Shown here piece by piece: positions 35,301 to 44,579 of a DNA stretch of 64,000 nt. Below the pieces are notes generated by a model, which was not told the origin of the DNA, searched no databases, and saw only the letters and a program-made list of their open reading frames with translations. The DNA is from Rubripirellula amarantea. Lineage in GTDB: Bacteria; Planctomycetota; Planctomycetia; Pirellulales; Pirellulaceae. The first letter of the stretch is position 1; every line of letters begins with the position of its first letter. The position numbers were made by a program, and so were the translations under genes. The stretch is taken from the NCBI RefSeq assembly GCF_007859865.1, contig NZ_SJPI01000001.1:3543241-3607240 (forward strand). Direction: 5' to 3'.

Positions 35301-36035
35301 TTGGATTACCAACAAGTCATTGCTCGAGTTGCGCAAAACTGGTCCACAGTCGAAGCCGAGGTCAACAACGCGGTTGCCGATGCGGGACGTGACCGAAACG
35401 ACGTGCGGGTGGTCGGCGTCACGAAGTACGTGGACGCCGCCGCTACGGCGGCATTGGTAGCGGCTGGCTGTGACCAACTAGGTGAAAATCGTCCTCAAGT
35501 GCTTTGGGAAAAAGCTGAATCCGGTTTGATCGCTGATTCTGTGCAGTGGCATTTGATTGGTCACTTGCAGCGGAACAAAGTGCGACGCTCGTTGCAGTAC
35601 CGACCAATCATCCACTCCATTGATAGCCCTCGATTGCTGGAATGTGTCGCTGAGGAATCACACGCGGCGGGATTCGTTACCCAAGTGATGTTGGAGGTCA
35701 ACGTCAGCGGTGAAGCAAACAAAACGGGGATGGATCAAGAAACGCTCGAGGTTTTGGTTGAGCGATGCTCAGGTGCAAAGGATGGAGCGTCGTTGCGAAA
35801 CGTTGAGGTCATTGGATTGATGGCGATGGCGGGATGGGGGACTGATCTTCAAGCTGCTCGTCAACAATTTTTCCTCGTTCGCAAACTGCGAGATCATCTG
35901 CGGGCAACCTATCGTTTGCCTTTGTCGCAATTGTCGATGGGCATGAGCGGCGATTTTCAAGCTGCGATCGCTGAGGGCGCGACCATGGTCCGCATTGGAA
36001 GTCGACTGTTCGAAGGCGTGATGGAGAAACACTGA
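35301..36035 (+). CDS. yggS: YggS/PLPBP-type pyridoxal phosphate homeostasis protein
   Basis: 244 aa from TTG 35301, supported by GAGG 7 nt upstream and by the family N-terminus VEAEVNNAVADAGRDRNDV. PLP lysine in VVGVTKYVDA, then LGENRPQVLWEKAE, WHLIGHLQRNKVR, HSIDSPRLLECVA, VMLEVNVSGEANKTGM, LSMGMSGDFQAAIAEGATMVRIGSRLF. It is a single-domain alanine-racemase-fold protein that binds PLP and affects B6 and amino-acid balance; no enzyme activity is known. Its stop overlaps the DUF167 start by 1 nt, a common pairing of these genes in bacteria. Confidence 0.95.
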   Translation: MDYQQVIARVAQNWSTVEAEVNNAVADAGRDRNDVRVVGVTKYVDAAATAALVAAGCDQLGENRPQVLWEKAESGLIADSVQWHLIGHLQRNKVRRSLQYRPIIHSIDSPRLLECVAEESHAAGFVTQVMLEVNVSGEANKTGMDQETLEVLVERCSGAKDGASLRNVEVIGLMAMAGWGTDLQAARQQFFLVRKLRDHLRATYRLPLSQLSMGMSGDFQAAIAEGATMVRIGSRLFEGVMEKH

Positions 36036-36310
36036 TGGTGCGTTTGCCCATCCACGTGACCGCTTCGGCCCGGCGCAACCATGTAGGCGGCCAGCACGAT
36101 GGGGCGCTTCGGGTTCGCGTGACCGCGGTGGCTGACAAGGGAAAAGCAAACAAGGCGATCATGAAACTGCTCGCCAAAACACTCGGGTTGAGCATAAGTC
36201 AGTTCGAGATTATCAGCGGTCACACGAACCGTAGAAAAGTGCTTGAGATCCACGAGGCCCCGGACAATCTAGCCGCGACCATTGAACAACTTCAGCAATT
36301 GGAATCGTAA
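36035..36310 (+). CDS. DUF167 (YggU-like) small protein
   Basis: 91 aa. The family pattern is clear: VTASARRNHVGGQHDGALRV followed by RVTAVADKGKANKAIMKLLAKTLG and FEIISGHTNRRKVLEI. Function is unknown in the family, which often neighbours yggS and yggT. It overlaps yggS by 1 nt (TGATG) and so is translationally coupled. No signal peptide. Confidence 0.94.
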   Translation: MVRLPIHVTASARRNHVGGQHDGALRVRVTAVADKGKANKAIMKLLAKTLGLSISQFEIISGHTNRRKVLEIHEAPDNLAATIEQLQQLES

Positions 36311-36357
36311 TTTCATCGAGTTCCAAAGCTCAGGTTCACTGCCTAGCAAACCGAAGT

Positions 36358-36936
36358 TCAGGACAGGTAATTCACGCCGACAACCAGAGCCGTTAGCAAT
36401 GCGGCTACAAAGATTGGCAAAGCGTCGTTGGAATCGATTGACGCGATGGAAGCTGCTTGCGGACTAATGTCGCCACGCGAATCTCTTTGGATCGATCGCA
36501 CAATTCTGAGCGATTGCATGGCAAAAACAACGGCGAGCACTAACCCGATTAGTAACTCCTCGGACATCAGGGAAAGCGGTTTGCCGATTTGGCTAGCCAG
36601 CAGTGATCCACCGATGTAGCACAAAAGCGAAACTAAAATCGCGAACGCAAATGATCCAATCAGGTACCCTTTGCGTTCACGCAAGGTCATGCGGTGCCAT
36701 TCGACTCGGCCCGTGCTTTTCACGTCTTCACATCCGCCGCAGCGTAAATGTCCCGGCCCAAGACCTCCGCTGAGGAAAGGGATTTGAATGCTAATGAGTC
36801 CCCCGCACTCCTTGCAGAGTTGCGGCAAGCGTAGCCATCGGCGCGAAGTCTGGTGCAATGTGCTCACGTCGTGCTGAGTGTTTCGTAAGAGGCGAGTTAG
36901 AACTGAATGCAACAGTCGGGCGATGGGGATGGCCAC
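36358..36936 (-). CDS. Zinc-ribbon membrane protein of unknown function
   Basis: 192 aa. Two CxxC knuckles (CKEC about 41-44, CGGC about 66-69) suggest a small zinc ribbon in the N-terminal cytoplasmic part. Three hydrophobic segments follow: GSFAFAILVSLLCYIGGSLL, LLIGLVLAVVFAMQSL and ALPIFVAALLTALVVGVNYL. No known family was recognised. It converges on the DUF167 gene. Confidence 0.72.
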   Translation of the reverse strand: MAIPIARLLHSVLTRLLRNTQHDVSTLHQTSRRWLRLPQLCKECGGLISIQIPFLSGGLGPGHLRCGGCEDVKSTGRVEWHRMTLRERKGYLIGSFAFAILVSLLCYIGGSLLASQIGKPLSLMSEELLIGLVLAVVFAMQSLRIVRSIQRDSRGDISPQAASIASIDSNDALPIFVAALLTALVVGVNYLS

Positions 36937-37258
36937 GTCTCAATGCAGACGGAGGGACGGACTTCCGAGATTAATCAACTCAGGGGTCACTGGTTGTCCG
37001 TCCCAAGCTGATTTGGTGAAATTCCTCGCCATACTTGACGATTAATCCTAATATAATCTCTCAATTTACCTCCGGTGGGAGGATTTCGATACTTTGGAAG
37101 CGGGGTGAAAATTTCGTCAAAATCAGTGATTCCAGGAAAACGCGTGAAGACTAGAATCTCGACGATGCAAGTCGCCGAATTCGGTGGTCGTTTGAGAGGT
37201 CGTCGGGACCGCTCCGCTGGCACGCCCTCTCTGTCCTTCTAGCCACCAGGGCTATCAC
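36937..37258. other. 322-bp intergenic region between divergent genes
   Basis: AT-richer than its surroundings near 37030-37075, including TTGACG and TATAAT boxes that are too close together (11 nt) to be one promoter. No gene, tRNA or clear terminator was seen. It must contain the promoters of both the zinc-ribbon gene and the deiminase-like gene. Confidence 0.45.
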
Positions 37259-38452
37259 TTGATTTACGTCACCATTCGCTGCTACGTCATGACGACGTTG
37301 TTGGTACTGCTATCGCACTCGATTGGCAGAGCGGACGAACGTGTCCAAATGGTCCTTGATCCATACGGTGGTGCCCATGTTACCCAGGCTTCGACCAAGC
37401 CCTATCCACGTTTGGTCGCCGAGTTTGAGCGCACTCAGGTGCTCATGTTTGGAATTAGCGATTGGCAAGAGCATCACAACGAGATCCTGATCGAGATTGC
37501 GGAAAAGACTTCCGGTCGTGTTAACGTTTTGATTCTGTGCAACGACATGTTGCAAATCAAAACCGCTACAAAATGGTTGCTCGACTCTGGGCTCGACTGT
37601 TCGCACGTGTACTTTTGCGAAATTCGTTTGGACACAATTTGGCTTCGCGATTTCGGGCCCATCTTTGCGCAAACGGAAAGAGGTGCCCATGTTTTGGATT
37701 TCTTCTATGAAGGCACCCGGCCTCGCGATGACAGGCTTCCTGCGGCTTGGGCAAAACGCACCAATGTCAAACATGTCTCGGTTCCCTGGACAATTCAGGG
37801 TGGCAATTTGATGTGCAATGGGCAGGGGCTCGGTTTGGTAAGCAATCGGATCTTCGAAGACAATCACATTACTTTCCCGCAGAAACACTACGGGATGAAT
37901 GCGGAAACCGAACGTCGCAGGATTGTGGTGGATGCTTTTGTAAAGTCATGCAACCTCTCGCAACTTGTGGTACTCGAACCCTTGCAATCGGAACTCACCA
38001 AGCATGTCGATATGTTTTCGACTTTCTTATCACCTAACGATGTATTGGTCGCACAACTCGACGCAAGGAAGGATCCTGTCAACGCTGCGATACTTGAACG
38101 AAACGTTCAGCGACTATCGAAGGTCCAGGTCGGTGACAAACCCTTGCGAGTGCACCGGATTCAGATCCCGGCGCGTGAGAATACTTCTTGGAGCGCTTAC
38201 ACGAACGCGATCATCGTCGATGATCTGGTGCTAATGCCGATCTTCCGATCGGATCCGCCTATGTTGGTAGCTGCAGCGAAAGCTTCGTATGCCCGTTTGT
38301 TGCCTGAGCACACTATCGAGACAATTGACATGACGAGCATGAAGGAACTGCAGGGCGAGCTGCATTGTCTCTCGCTGCACATTCCCAACTTTGTGCCGGT
38401 TCCGGATCGTATCTATCCGTTTGCCAACGCGGTCGACGCATACTACCCGTAG
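37259..38452 (+). CDS. Exported agmatine/peptidylarginine deiminase-like protein
   Basis: 397 aa with a hydrophobic N-terminus (YVMTTLLVLLSHSIGRA) that fits a signal peptide. TTG 37259 is kept because it supplies the positive residue before the core; ATG 37289 is the alternative. Guanidino-modifying fold motifs are present: TIWLRDFGPIF (catalytic Asp), TIQGGNLMCNG, KHVDMFSTFL (catalytic His, usual form GHVD) and ELHCLSLHIPNFVPVP with the nucleophilic Cys, plus SWSAYTNAIIVDDLVLMP. Members hydrolyse agmatine or arginine side chains to citrulline-type products and ammonia. An exported form suggests use of external arginine or agmatine or modification of envelope proteins (inference). No putrescine genes are nearby. 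Confidence 0.85.
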   Translation: MIYVTIRCYVMTTLLVLLSHSIGRADERVQMVLDPYGGAHVTQASTKPYPRLVAEFERTQVLMFGISDWQEHHNEILIEIAEKTSGRVNVLILCNDMLQIKTATKWLLDSGLDCSHVYFCEIRLDTIWLRDFGPIFAQTERGAHVLDFFYEGTRPRDDRLPAAWAKRTNVKHVSVPWTIQGGNLMCNGQGLGLVSNRIFEDNHITFPQKHYGMNAETERRRIVVDAFVKSCNLSQLVVLEPLQSELTKHVDMFSTFLSPNDVLVAQLDARKDPVNAAILERNVQRLSKVQVGDKPLRVHRIQIPARENTSWSAYTNAIIVDDLVLMPIFRSDPPMLVAAAKASYARLLPEHTIETIDMTSMKELQGELHCLSLHIPNFVPVPDRIYPFANAVDAYYP

Positions 38453-38486
38453 TACGTAGGTCTTAGTTCCGCACGGATCGGGCGAT

Positions 38487-38891
38487 CTACCTAAGGCTCG
38501 GTTGGCCGGCAACGGTTGGACTTCTTGCAATCGTTTCGCAAGCCGATCGCACCCGTTTGCAAAAGTCTTGCTCGGTCTCTCCGACGACCTGCCACTGGGT
38601 AACTGGATCGCAGCGGGCGATGACCGCCAAGCAAATCTCCTCTAATTGCCGCAGGATCGTCCCGCAATGCGAGGTGTTCTCGTGGGAGTTATCGGTTGCG
38701 CGCTTGATCAGGCATATCTGGCCATTCTGGGCCGCATAGCGACGGCCGTCGACGTAGGCCCGTCGAAGCTGGAATTGTGAATTGAACTGAAATACGGGGT
38801 CCTGGTCCCAGTACAGGCTCATTTCACCGCCGACGCGGAAGCCGACAAAGACTTCGCTGCCCGCTATTATCGCCTGTCCCCGCAAGGGCAT
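38487..38891 (-). CDS. Hypothetical protein, start uncertain
   Basis: 134 aa from ATG 38891. A longer frame to 38969 would overlap the malic enzyme gene end at 38947 and adds a non-conserved-looking basic stretch. The sequence GSEVFVGFRVGGEMSLYWDQ, QFQLRRAYVDGRRYAAQNGQ and TILRQLEEICLAVIARCDP has a folded alpha/beta look. No family was recognised and no signal peptide is present. It is 55 nt downstream of the malic enzyme gene on the same strand. Confidence 0.65.
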   Translation of the reverse strand: MPLRGQAIIAGSEVFVGFRVGGEMSLYWDQDPVFQFNSQFQLRRAYVDGRRYAAQNGQICLIKRATDNSHENTSHCGTILRQLEEICLAVIARCDPVTQWQVVGETEQDFCKRVRSACETIARSPTVAGQPSLR

Positions 38892-38946
38892 CGCGGTTGC
38901 ATCACGCAACAGGTTTTCTCGCTCGGAGGTGTGTTTGGCCACGCGA

Positions 38947-40353
38947 CTACGTTGCCTTTCTCGCCACACCGGTGTCGATGGCAGCCTGCGCTACCGCACT
39001 GGCCACTAGCTTTGCCACTCTTCGGTCGAACACACTTGGAACAATGTATTCCGGATGCAAGTCGTTTTCGGGGATGATGTCAGCGATCGCGCAGGCTGCT
39101 GCGATCTTCATCTCTTGGTTGATTCGACTCGCTCGCACATCTAAAACTCCACGGAACAAACCTGGGAAACACAACACGTTGTTAATTTGGTTGGGATAGT
39201 CCGAGCGGCCCGTCGCAATCACTCGCGCGTGCTTAGCGGCGAGTCGAGGAGCAATTTCGGGGTCCGGATTCGCTAAACCGAAAACAATCGGATCGGAATT
39301 CATCGTTTGAATGTCTTCAGGCGTTAGCACATCTTTCGACGATACTCCGATGAAAACATCGGTTCCCGGCATCACTTCGGAAAGCGAGCCAGCCTTGTTT
39401 TGAGTATTGGTGTTTGCAGCAAGCCATTGCTTTAAATCGGTTAATCCTTCGCGTGCTCCGTGGATCGCACCTTTACGATCGCAGACCACAATTTGATGGA
39501 TGCCCGTGGATATCAACAGCTTCGTGATCGCTGCACCCGCGGCACCCGAACCGTTGATCACGACGCGAATGTCTTCCCGCTTCTTATCAACGACTTTAAG
39601 CGCGTTGTTGAGCGCAGCCAAAACAACGATCGCTGTTCCGTGTTGATCATCATGGAAAACGGGGATGTCGAGTTCTTCGATCAGGCGTTCTTCGATGTCA
39701 ATGCAGCGAGGAGCCGAGATGTCCTCGAGGTTGATACCGCCAAAGGTAGGCGAAATTGCTTTGACGATCCGCACAATCTCGTCAGGGTCTTGAGTATCTA
39801 GGCAGATGGGAAACGCATCGACGCCTCCGAATTCTTTGAACAGAATAGCTTTGCCTTCCATTACGGGCATGGCTGCTTTGGGTCCGATGTTTCCAAGCCC
39901 TAGTACGGCCGAACCATCTGAAACAACCGCTACGGTGTTGCGTCGAATCGTGAGCTTGAATGCCGCTTCGGGGTCTTCCGCGATTGCGGTGCACACGCGG
40001 GCAACTCCCGGTGTGTAAGCCATCGAAAGATCGTCACGGGTCTTCACCGGGACTCGCGACGTAATCTCTAGCTTGCCACCTAAGTGCAACAGAAAAACTC
40101 GGTCCGATACGTGCACCACTTCTAGGTCGGGCATCTCTCGCAGTCTGAGAACAACCTCTTCGCCGTGCTCGACGCTATTGACGTTGATGGTGATGTCGCG
40201 AGTGATATGGTTTTCGCTGGCATCGACCACATCGACCGCGCCGATCGAAGCATCCATACCGCCAATAGTCGAGGTGATCATTCCGAGAAACTTTGGCTGG
40301 TCGGGATAGCATAGTCGCACGGTGATGCTGTAACCCGGACTGTTGTGACTCAT
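38947..40353 (-). CDS. NAD(P)-dependent malic enzyme with N-terminal ACT domain
   Basis: 468 aa. Residues about 8-80 resemble an ACT regulatory domain ([20 protein letters not shown] then [13 protein letters not shown]), which usually binds a small effector such as an amino acid. The malic enzyme core follows: [93 protein letters not shown] (Rossmann) and FALANP-like [10 protein letters not shown]. It decarboxylates malate to pyruvate with NAD(P) reduction in the cytoplasm. The ACT fusion suggests allosteric control by amino acids (inference). Same strand as the downstream hypothetical gene. Confidence 0.95.
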   Translation of the reverse strand: MSHNSPGYSITVRLCYPDQPKFLGMITSTIGGMDASIGAVDVVDASENHITRDITINVNSVEHGEEVVLRLREMPDLEVVHVSDRVFLLHLGGKLEITSRVPVKTRDDLSMAYTPGVARVCTAIAEDPEAAFKLTIRRNTVAVVSDGSAVLGLGNIGPKAAMPVMEGKAILFKEFGGVDAFPICLDTQDPDEIVRIVKAISPTFGGINLEDISAPRCIDIEERLIEELDIPVFHDDQHGTAIVVLAALNNALKVVDKKREDIRVVINGSGAAGAAITKLLISTGIHQIVVCDRKGAIHGAREGLTDLKQWLAANTNTQNKAGSLSEVMPGTDVFIGVSSKDVLTPEDIQTMNSDPIVFGLANPDPEIAPRLAAKHARVIATGRSDYPNQINNVLCFPGLFRGVLDVRASRINQEMKIAAACAIADIIPENDLHPEYIVPSVFDRRVAKLVASAVAQAAIDTGVARKAT

Positions 40354-40463
40354 GAATGTGGCTCGAAATGAAGGGGGTAATGGAAAGCGGAGATTCTAGC
40401 GAATTCGCTGCTGATCACGATGCGGGGTCCGGTCTCGCAGAAGACCACAACTTGCTGGCCCGA

Positions 40464-42293
40464 TTACTGTCGATTGGTAATCCAAAGGCATTGATAAGGT
40501 GCCACGTCGATTGATTCGGTGCCCTCATCAAGTTGACAACCGGAAATGGCGTCGTGCCAAGCGTCGGTGGAAATGAGGTTCAGGTCCGAAAGGCGAAGTT
40601 CTTGGACCTCGTCGGTCATGTTGTGAACGCAGAAAATGCTTTGGCTGCGGTCAGTGCTTTGGCGCCAGAACGCAAAGAATGCATCACTGAGATGAAGTGT
40701 GAACTGAGTGGCGTTAGGGTGAAAAGGAGCCAATCGACGCCGGATCTTGGTCCGTCGCGTCAGCTCCTGGAACACTTTCGCGTGAACTGATTTCGGGTCA
40801 TTGAGTTGAGCTTGAAGTTTCGGCCAGTTCCATTTGTGGCGATTGATACTGCGGTTGTGACCCGAGGCGGTCACTCCGACTTGATCATTGGGAGTGGCAA
40901 GTAGGCTGTGGATGTAGAACGCCGGAATTCCTTCCAGCCCTAGCATCACCGTCTGGGAACACAGAAAACGTTCGATTTGCCACTGATCTTTCCCGGAAAC
41001 CGTTCCTTGCAATGCATCGAACAAGGACACATTGAGCTCGTAGACTCGTTCGCCGCCATCAGCCGTGCGACGTGTCGAGACTTGGCCTCCAAACAAACGC
41101 ACCGTTTCAACTAACTGCAGTTGCTCTTCGTCCGAAAGCAGCCCCTCGGCGGGACGCATGCCGATGCCATCATGCGAAGCGGTAAAGTTAAGGTACGTGC
41201 AACCGACCGGTGCCGGCGGCATCGTCATCATCCAGCGTTTGAGATAAGTCGTTTTGCCGGTCAACAGAGCATTCACCAGCAGCGGCGCAAGACTGAAGTT
41301 GTAGACCACGTGAGCTTCGTTGCGATTTCCGAAGTAAGTCAGGTTTTCGTGGTTGGGCACATTGGTTTCTGTGATCAACCATGTCCCCGGGGCAAACGAA
41401 TCCGTGACGGTTCGAATGAGCTTGACCACTTCGTGCGTTTGAGGCAGGTGCATGCAATTCGTGCCGGGTTCCTTCCATAGGAAACCAACGGCATCGAGAC
41501 GGAAAATACTGACGCCGCGCTGCAAGTACAGGCGAATGATCTTCAAGAATTCAATCAAGACTTGAGGATTGTGAAAGTCGAAGTCAACCTGATCATGGCT
41601 GAACGTGCACCAAACGTGCTTGAGTCCAGCCTTGGTTTCCGTGGGACGCAGCAAAGACGACGCTCGCGGTCTTACCACCGCGGACAGATCATCGCCCACG
41701 TTCGCTTCCATGAAATACGACGCACCGGGCTCAATGGCGTCGCGGTAATTCTTGAACCACTTGCATTCCGATGAAGCGTGGTTGATGACCACGTCAGCCA
41801 TCAGGCGATAGTGATCGGTAAGCTTTGATATCTGCTTCCAATCACCCAACGCAGGATTGACTTCGGTGTAGTCGATCACCGCAAAGCCGTCGTCGGAACT
41901 GTACGGGCAAAAAGGCAGTACGTGGACCGCGCTAACCGCGTCCTTGAGTTGTTGATCGAGAAACCTATGCAAGACATCGAGAGGGACTGCATCACCGTCA
42001 ACGAGTGAATCGCCGTAGGTGATCAGCAGGCAATCCGACTGCGACCATAATTGGTGAAGCGGTTGAGATTCTTGGGGCTGCAGATCGTCAAAAATCGCGA
42101 CCACCGAATCGGCCAACGCCGTGGGGTCTTGATCTGGATAGAGAAAGCTTAAGTGTTGGCAGAGTTGTGCATGAACAGCGGATTCATCGTTCTGCACGGC
42201 TGAGCGATCTTCGAGCGGTTGGTCTTGATGCAGCTTGCGCTGGTTGAGTTTGCGTTGGTGTTCCTTGCTCGAGGACGGCTGCGAATCAGTCAT
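40464..42293 (-). CDS. GH13_18 phosphorylase, probably glucosylglycerate phosphorylase
   Basis: 609 aa. GH13 subfamily 18 motifs: VHVLPFCPYSSDDGFAVIDY, ADVVINHASS, IFRLDAVGFLW (nucleophile Asp), LITETNVPNHENL (acid/base Glu) and FTASHDGIGMRP (third acid). Subfamily members are sucrose, glucosylglycerol, glucosylglycerate or related phosphorylases, releasing glucose 1-phosphate. Its start overlaps the end of the GpgS-like gene by 8 bp, so glucosylglycerate is the most likely substrate: one operon would make and break the solute. Sequence alone cannot exclude sucrose as substrate. The N-terminal 60 residues are polar and charged. Confidence 0.87.
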   Translation of the reverse strand: MTDSQPSSSKEHQRKLNQRKLHQDQPLEDRSAVQNDESAVHAQLCQHLSFLYPDQDPTALADSVVAIFDDLQPQESQPLHQLWSQSDCLLITYGDSLVDGDAVPLDVLHRFLDQQLKDAVSAVHVLPFCPYSSDDGFAVIDYTEVNPALGDWKQISKLTDHYRLMADVVINHASSECKWFKNYRDAIEPGASYFMEANVGDDLSAVVRPRASSLLRPTETKAGLKHVWCTFSHDQVDFDFHNPQVLIEFLKIIRLYLQRGVSIFRLDAVGFLWKEPGTNCMHLPQTHEVVKLIRTVTDSFAPGTWLITETNVPNHENLTYFGNRNEAHVVYNFSLAPLLVNALLTGKTTYLKRWMMTMPPAPVGCTYLNFTASHDGIGMRPAEGLLSDEEQLQLVETVRLFGGQVSTRRTADGGERVYELNVSLFDALQGTVSGKDQWQIERFLCSQTVMLGLEGIPAFYIHSLLATPNDQVGVTASGHNRSINRHKWNWPKLQAQLNDPKSVHAKVFQELTRRTKIRRRLAPFHPNATQFTLHLSDAFFAFWRQSTDRSQSIFCVHNMTDEVQELRLSDLNLISTDAWHDAISGCQLDEGTESIDVAPYQCLWITNRQ

Positions 42294-43497
42294 TGTCGGT
42301 TTCCACGGCGCCTAAGATCTGGTCGTAAATGTCAGGGATCGCACTCGTCACGCGCGACCAATTGTGAATGAATGGGCTTTCGTCAGGTCGATTGAGAAAC
42401 TCATCGCCCGCCGCCAGCAGGACGCGACTAAACAATTCGACCGTGAGTTCTTCTTGGTGGCGATCGAGCGTCAATCCGCTCATCACCGCATCGTTGTGGT
42501 AGTGATCCACAACGTCTAAAGCGGTTCGGTAGTAACATGCTTTTAACGTTCTGATCATGCTGCTGCTGATGTCGATTCCCTCGACCGCGAGCTTGCGAAT
42601 GAACGCTTTGCAAATATCGTTGGCCATCCGGTGCAACCCGGCGGTTCGGTTGTCTTCCGATAGCACTTGGTGCTTATGGTCGTACGAGTCGGCAATGTCC
42701 ACTTGGCAAATGCGATTCAAATTGCAGTTGCGGTACATTTCCGAAAGGGTTCCGATTTCTAGTCCCCAATCGCTTGGAAAACGAAGCGATGACACCACGT
42801 CGGATCTCATCGAGAATTCACCGGACAATGCGTACCGGAAGCTGCCCATGTAATCGAGGTACTCGACTCGTCCGAGCACTTTCTTTAACGCTCGGATCAA
42901 CGGAATGACTAGCAATCGGAAAACGCGACCGTTCAGCTTTCCATCAGCTGCGCGGTAGTAATAGCCTTTGCAGAACTGATAGTGAAACGATGGGTGCGCC
43001 AGCGGGTATAGAAGCCGAGCGGGCATGGCCCGGCTGTACGTTAGGATGTCACAATCGTGCAGCGCCACCGCCTTGGATTTTCCCGACGCTAAGAAATAAC
43101 CTAGGCAATACCAGACGTTACGTCCCTTGCCCAATTGGTTCGGTGAAAGTCCCTCGGCTTGCAACGTTGCGTCCACGTGCCTTAGCCGGGTTCCATCGTT
43201 CCAAAGCACGACGTACTTCTGGGGCAGTTTCTGGAAAAATCGCTTCGCGTTTTCGAACTGTTGTTCATTGGCACGATCCAGCCCAATGATGATCTCGTTG
43301 AGGTACGGGATCTTGGCTAGTTCTTCGACGATATGACCCATCGCCGGCCCTTCGAGTTCCGAATACAAGCACGGAAGCAAAAGCGACATCGGAGTCTCGG
43401 TTGAAAACTCCACCAGCTCTGACTCTAGCTCTTCGGTGGAACGATTCCGCAGATTGTGCAGCGTTCCAATGATTCCATTTTGCGCAAAGTCGGCCAT
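42286..43497 (-). CDS. gpgS: Glucosyl-3-phosphoglycerate synthase-like glycosyltransferase
   Basis: 403 aa, GT-A fold related to GT81. Features: MSLLLPCLYSELEGPAMGHI (nucleotide-sugar binding), EIIIGLDRANEQQFENAKRF, LGKGRNVWYCLGYF, the metal-binding DxD-type LHDCDILTYSR, and the acceptor region FPSDWGLEIGTLSEMYRN with SYDHKHQVLS. GpgS joins glucose from a nucleotide donor to 3-phosphoglycerate, the first step to the osmolyte glucosylglycerate. The HAD phosphatase gene lies 38 nt upstream and the phosphorylase gene overlaps downstream, which strongly supports this assignment. Donor preference cannot be told from sequence. Confidence 0.88.
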   Translation of the reverse strand: MADFAQNGIIGTLHNLRNRSTEELESELVEFSTETPMSLLLPCLYSELEGPAMGHIVEELAKIPYLNEIIIGLDRANEQQFENAKRFFQKLPQKYVVLWNDGTRLRHVDATLQAEGLSPNQLGKGRNVWYCLGYFLASGKSKAVALHDCDILTYSRAMPARLLYPLAHPSFHYQFCKGYYYRAADGKLNGRVFRLLVIPLIRALKKVLGRVEYLDYMGSFRYALSGEFSMRSDVVSSLRFPSDWGLEIGTLSEMYRNCNLNRICQVDIADSYDHKHQVLSEDNRTAGLHRMANDICKAFIRKLAVEGIDISSSMIRTLKACYYRTALDVVDHYHNDAVMSGLTLDRHQEELTVELFSRVLLAAGDEFLNRPDESPFIHNWSRVTSAIPDIYDQILGAVETDND

Positions 43498-43535
43498 TGT
43501 TTTCCGTTCGGTCGGTCTTAGGGGAGATCAAGTAT

Positions 43536-44387
43536 TCAACGGGGAAACGCGTCCAGTCGCAACAGCAACTCACTAACGGCTTGTGACCAGCCCTCTGCGC
43601 CTTGCTTAGTGGCAACGATTCCGCGATTCAAATCTATGTTCACACCAAGGCCGGCCTTGGTGGGGATACCAATCGGTACGTCGGCAACGTCAAGCATGCT
43701 TTGGTCGATGGGACTATCACCGATCGCAGCCGTGACTGTTTGAGCGTTATTTTGACCATCACCTGATGAGGCAATATCAAGGGCGGGAATATTTTGAACG
43801 GCCCATTGTTGAGCGACACGTTGCATCGCCTTGCCTTTACTGGCGTGCCCGGCGACATGCCAAAACCGCCCACCACGCGTTAGGGTCAGGTGATGATCCT
43901 GGATCGCCGCTTCAAAGTCGAGCCGACGTTCTTCGGTGTCATCCCACAGCAAAGGTTCCGTTCCCTGCCGCTGCAAGGCCATCGAAGCTTGGTCACGTGG
44001 CAGTTGAGTTTCGGCAATCACGCCGTCAAGACCCAGGTCAACAAACGAACGAAAGCTAAAGTTTGGCTTGAGCTGACGCAGCACTGTCAGGATTTGATCG
44101 CGTGGAACGCCGATGACTTCAGAGGTTCCCGACGATTCGCCCGAGTCGATTCCCCAGCGAATCACCGAACCATTTTCAGATATAAACGTTTGTTCGTTTA
44201 AGTTCAATTCCGTCGCCAGTTGAGTCATCTCTGGCACCGTCTTGCTGGAATTCATGATCACGGGCACGCTGAGTTCCCGTAATCGGCTTAACGTCGCAGC
44301 GGCGGCCGACCAATCGTAGTCGTGCTTATTGAGCAAGCATCCATCGAGGTCGGTGAAGATGATTAAGGAGGGCTTCGGTTTTTGCAT
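43536..44387 (-). CDS. HAD-IIB glucosyl/mannosyl-3-phosphoglycerate phosphatase
   Basis: 283 aa. HAD motif I IIFTDLDGCLLNKHDYDW (DxDG nucleophile), motif II VIMNSSKTVPEM, FISENGSVIRWG typical of the MPGP family, and late motifs GHASKGKAMQRVA and TAAIGDSPIDQSML. It should dephosphorylate glucosyl-3-phosphoglycerate made by the next gene, giving glucosylglycerate. It is the first gene of a three-gene minus-strand operon. Mannosyl- versus glucosyl-substrate specificity is inferred only from the neighbour. Confidence 0.9.
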   Translation of the reverse strand: MQKPKPSLIIFTDLDGCLLNKHDYDWSAAAATLSRLRELSVPVIMNSSKTVPEMTQLATELNLNEQTFISENGSVIRWGIDSGESSGTSEVIGVPRDQILTVLRQLKPNFSFRSFVDLGLDGVIAETQLPRDQASMALQRQGTEPLLWDDTEERRLDFEAAIQDHHLTLTRGGRFWHVAGHASKGKAMQRVAQQWAVQNIPALDIASSGDGQNNAQTVTAAIGDSPIDQSMLDVADVPIGIPTKAGLGVNIDLNRGIVATKQGAEGWSQAVSELLLRLDAFPR

Positions 44388-44579
44388 CCGCAGAGTTTAG
44401 GCTACCGAACGCGCGGTGACCACAAAGCGAGCATTAAGAATTAACTTTCTCGAGCACTCCGGTCACCGTGACCGTCTATTGCTATAAGCGTTGGTGCAAA
44501 CCGCCCATCGGCAAAGTCTTGATGGGGGCCGGGCAACGCCTCATTAGCACCCTCTTCTTATGCCAGATTACTGTTTGTC

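Noticed and set aside
37037-37062. TTGACG and TATAAT boxes upstream of the deiminase-like gene
   Set aside because: Only 11 nt apart, too short for a sigma70 promoter, so not called as one.
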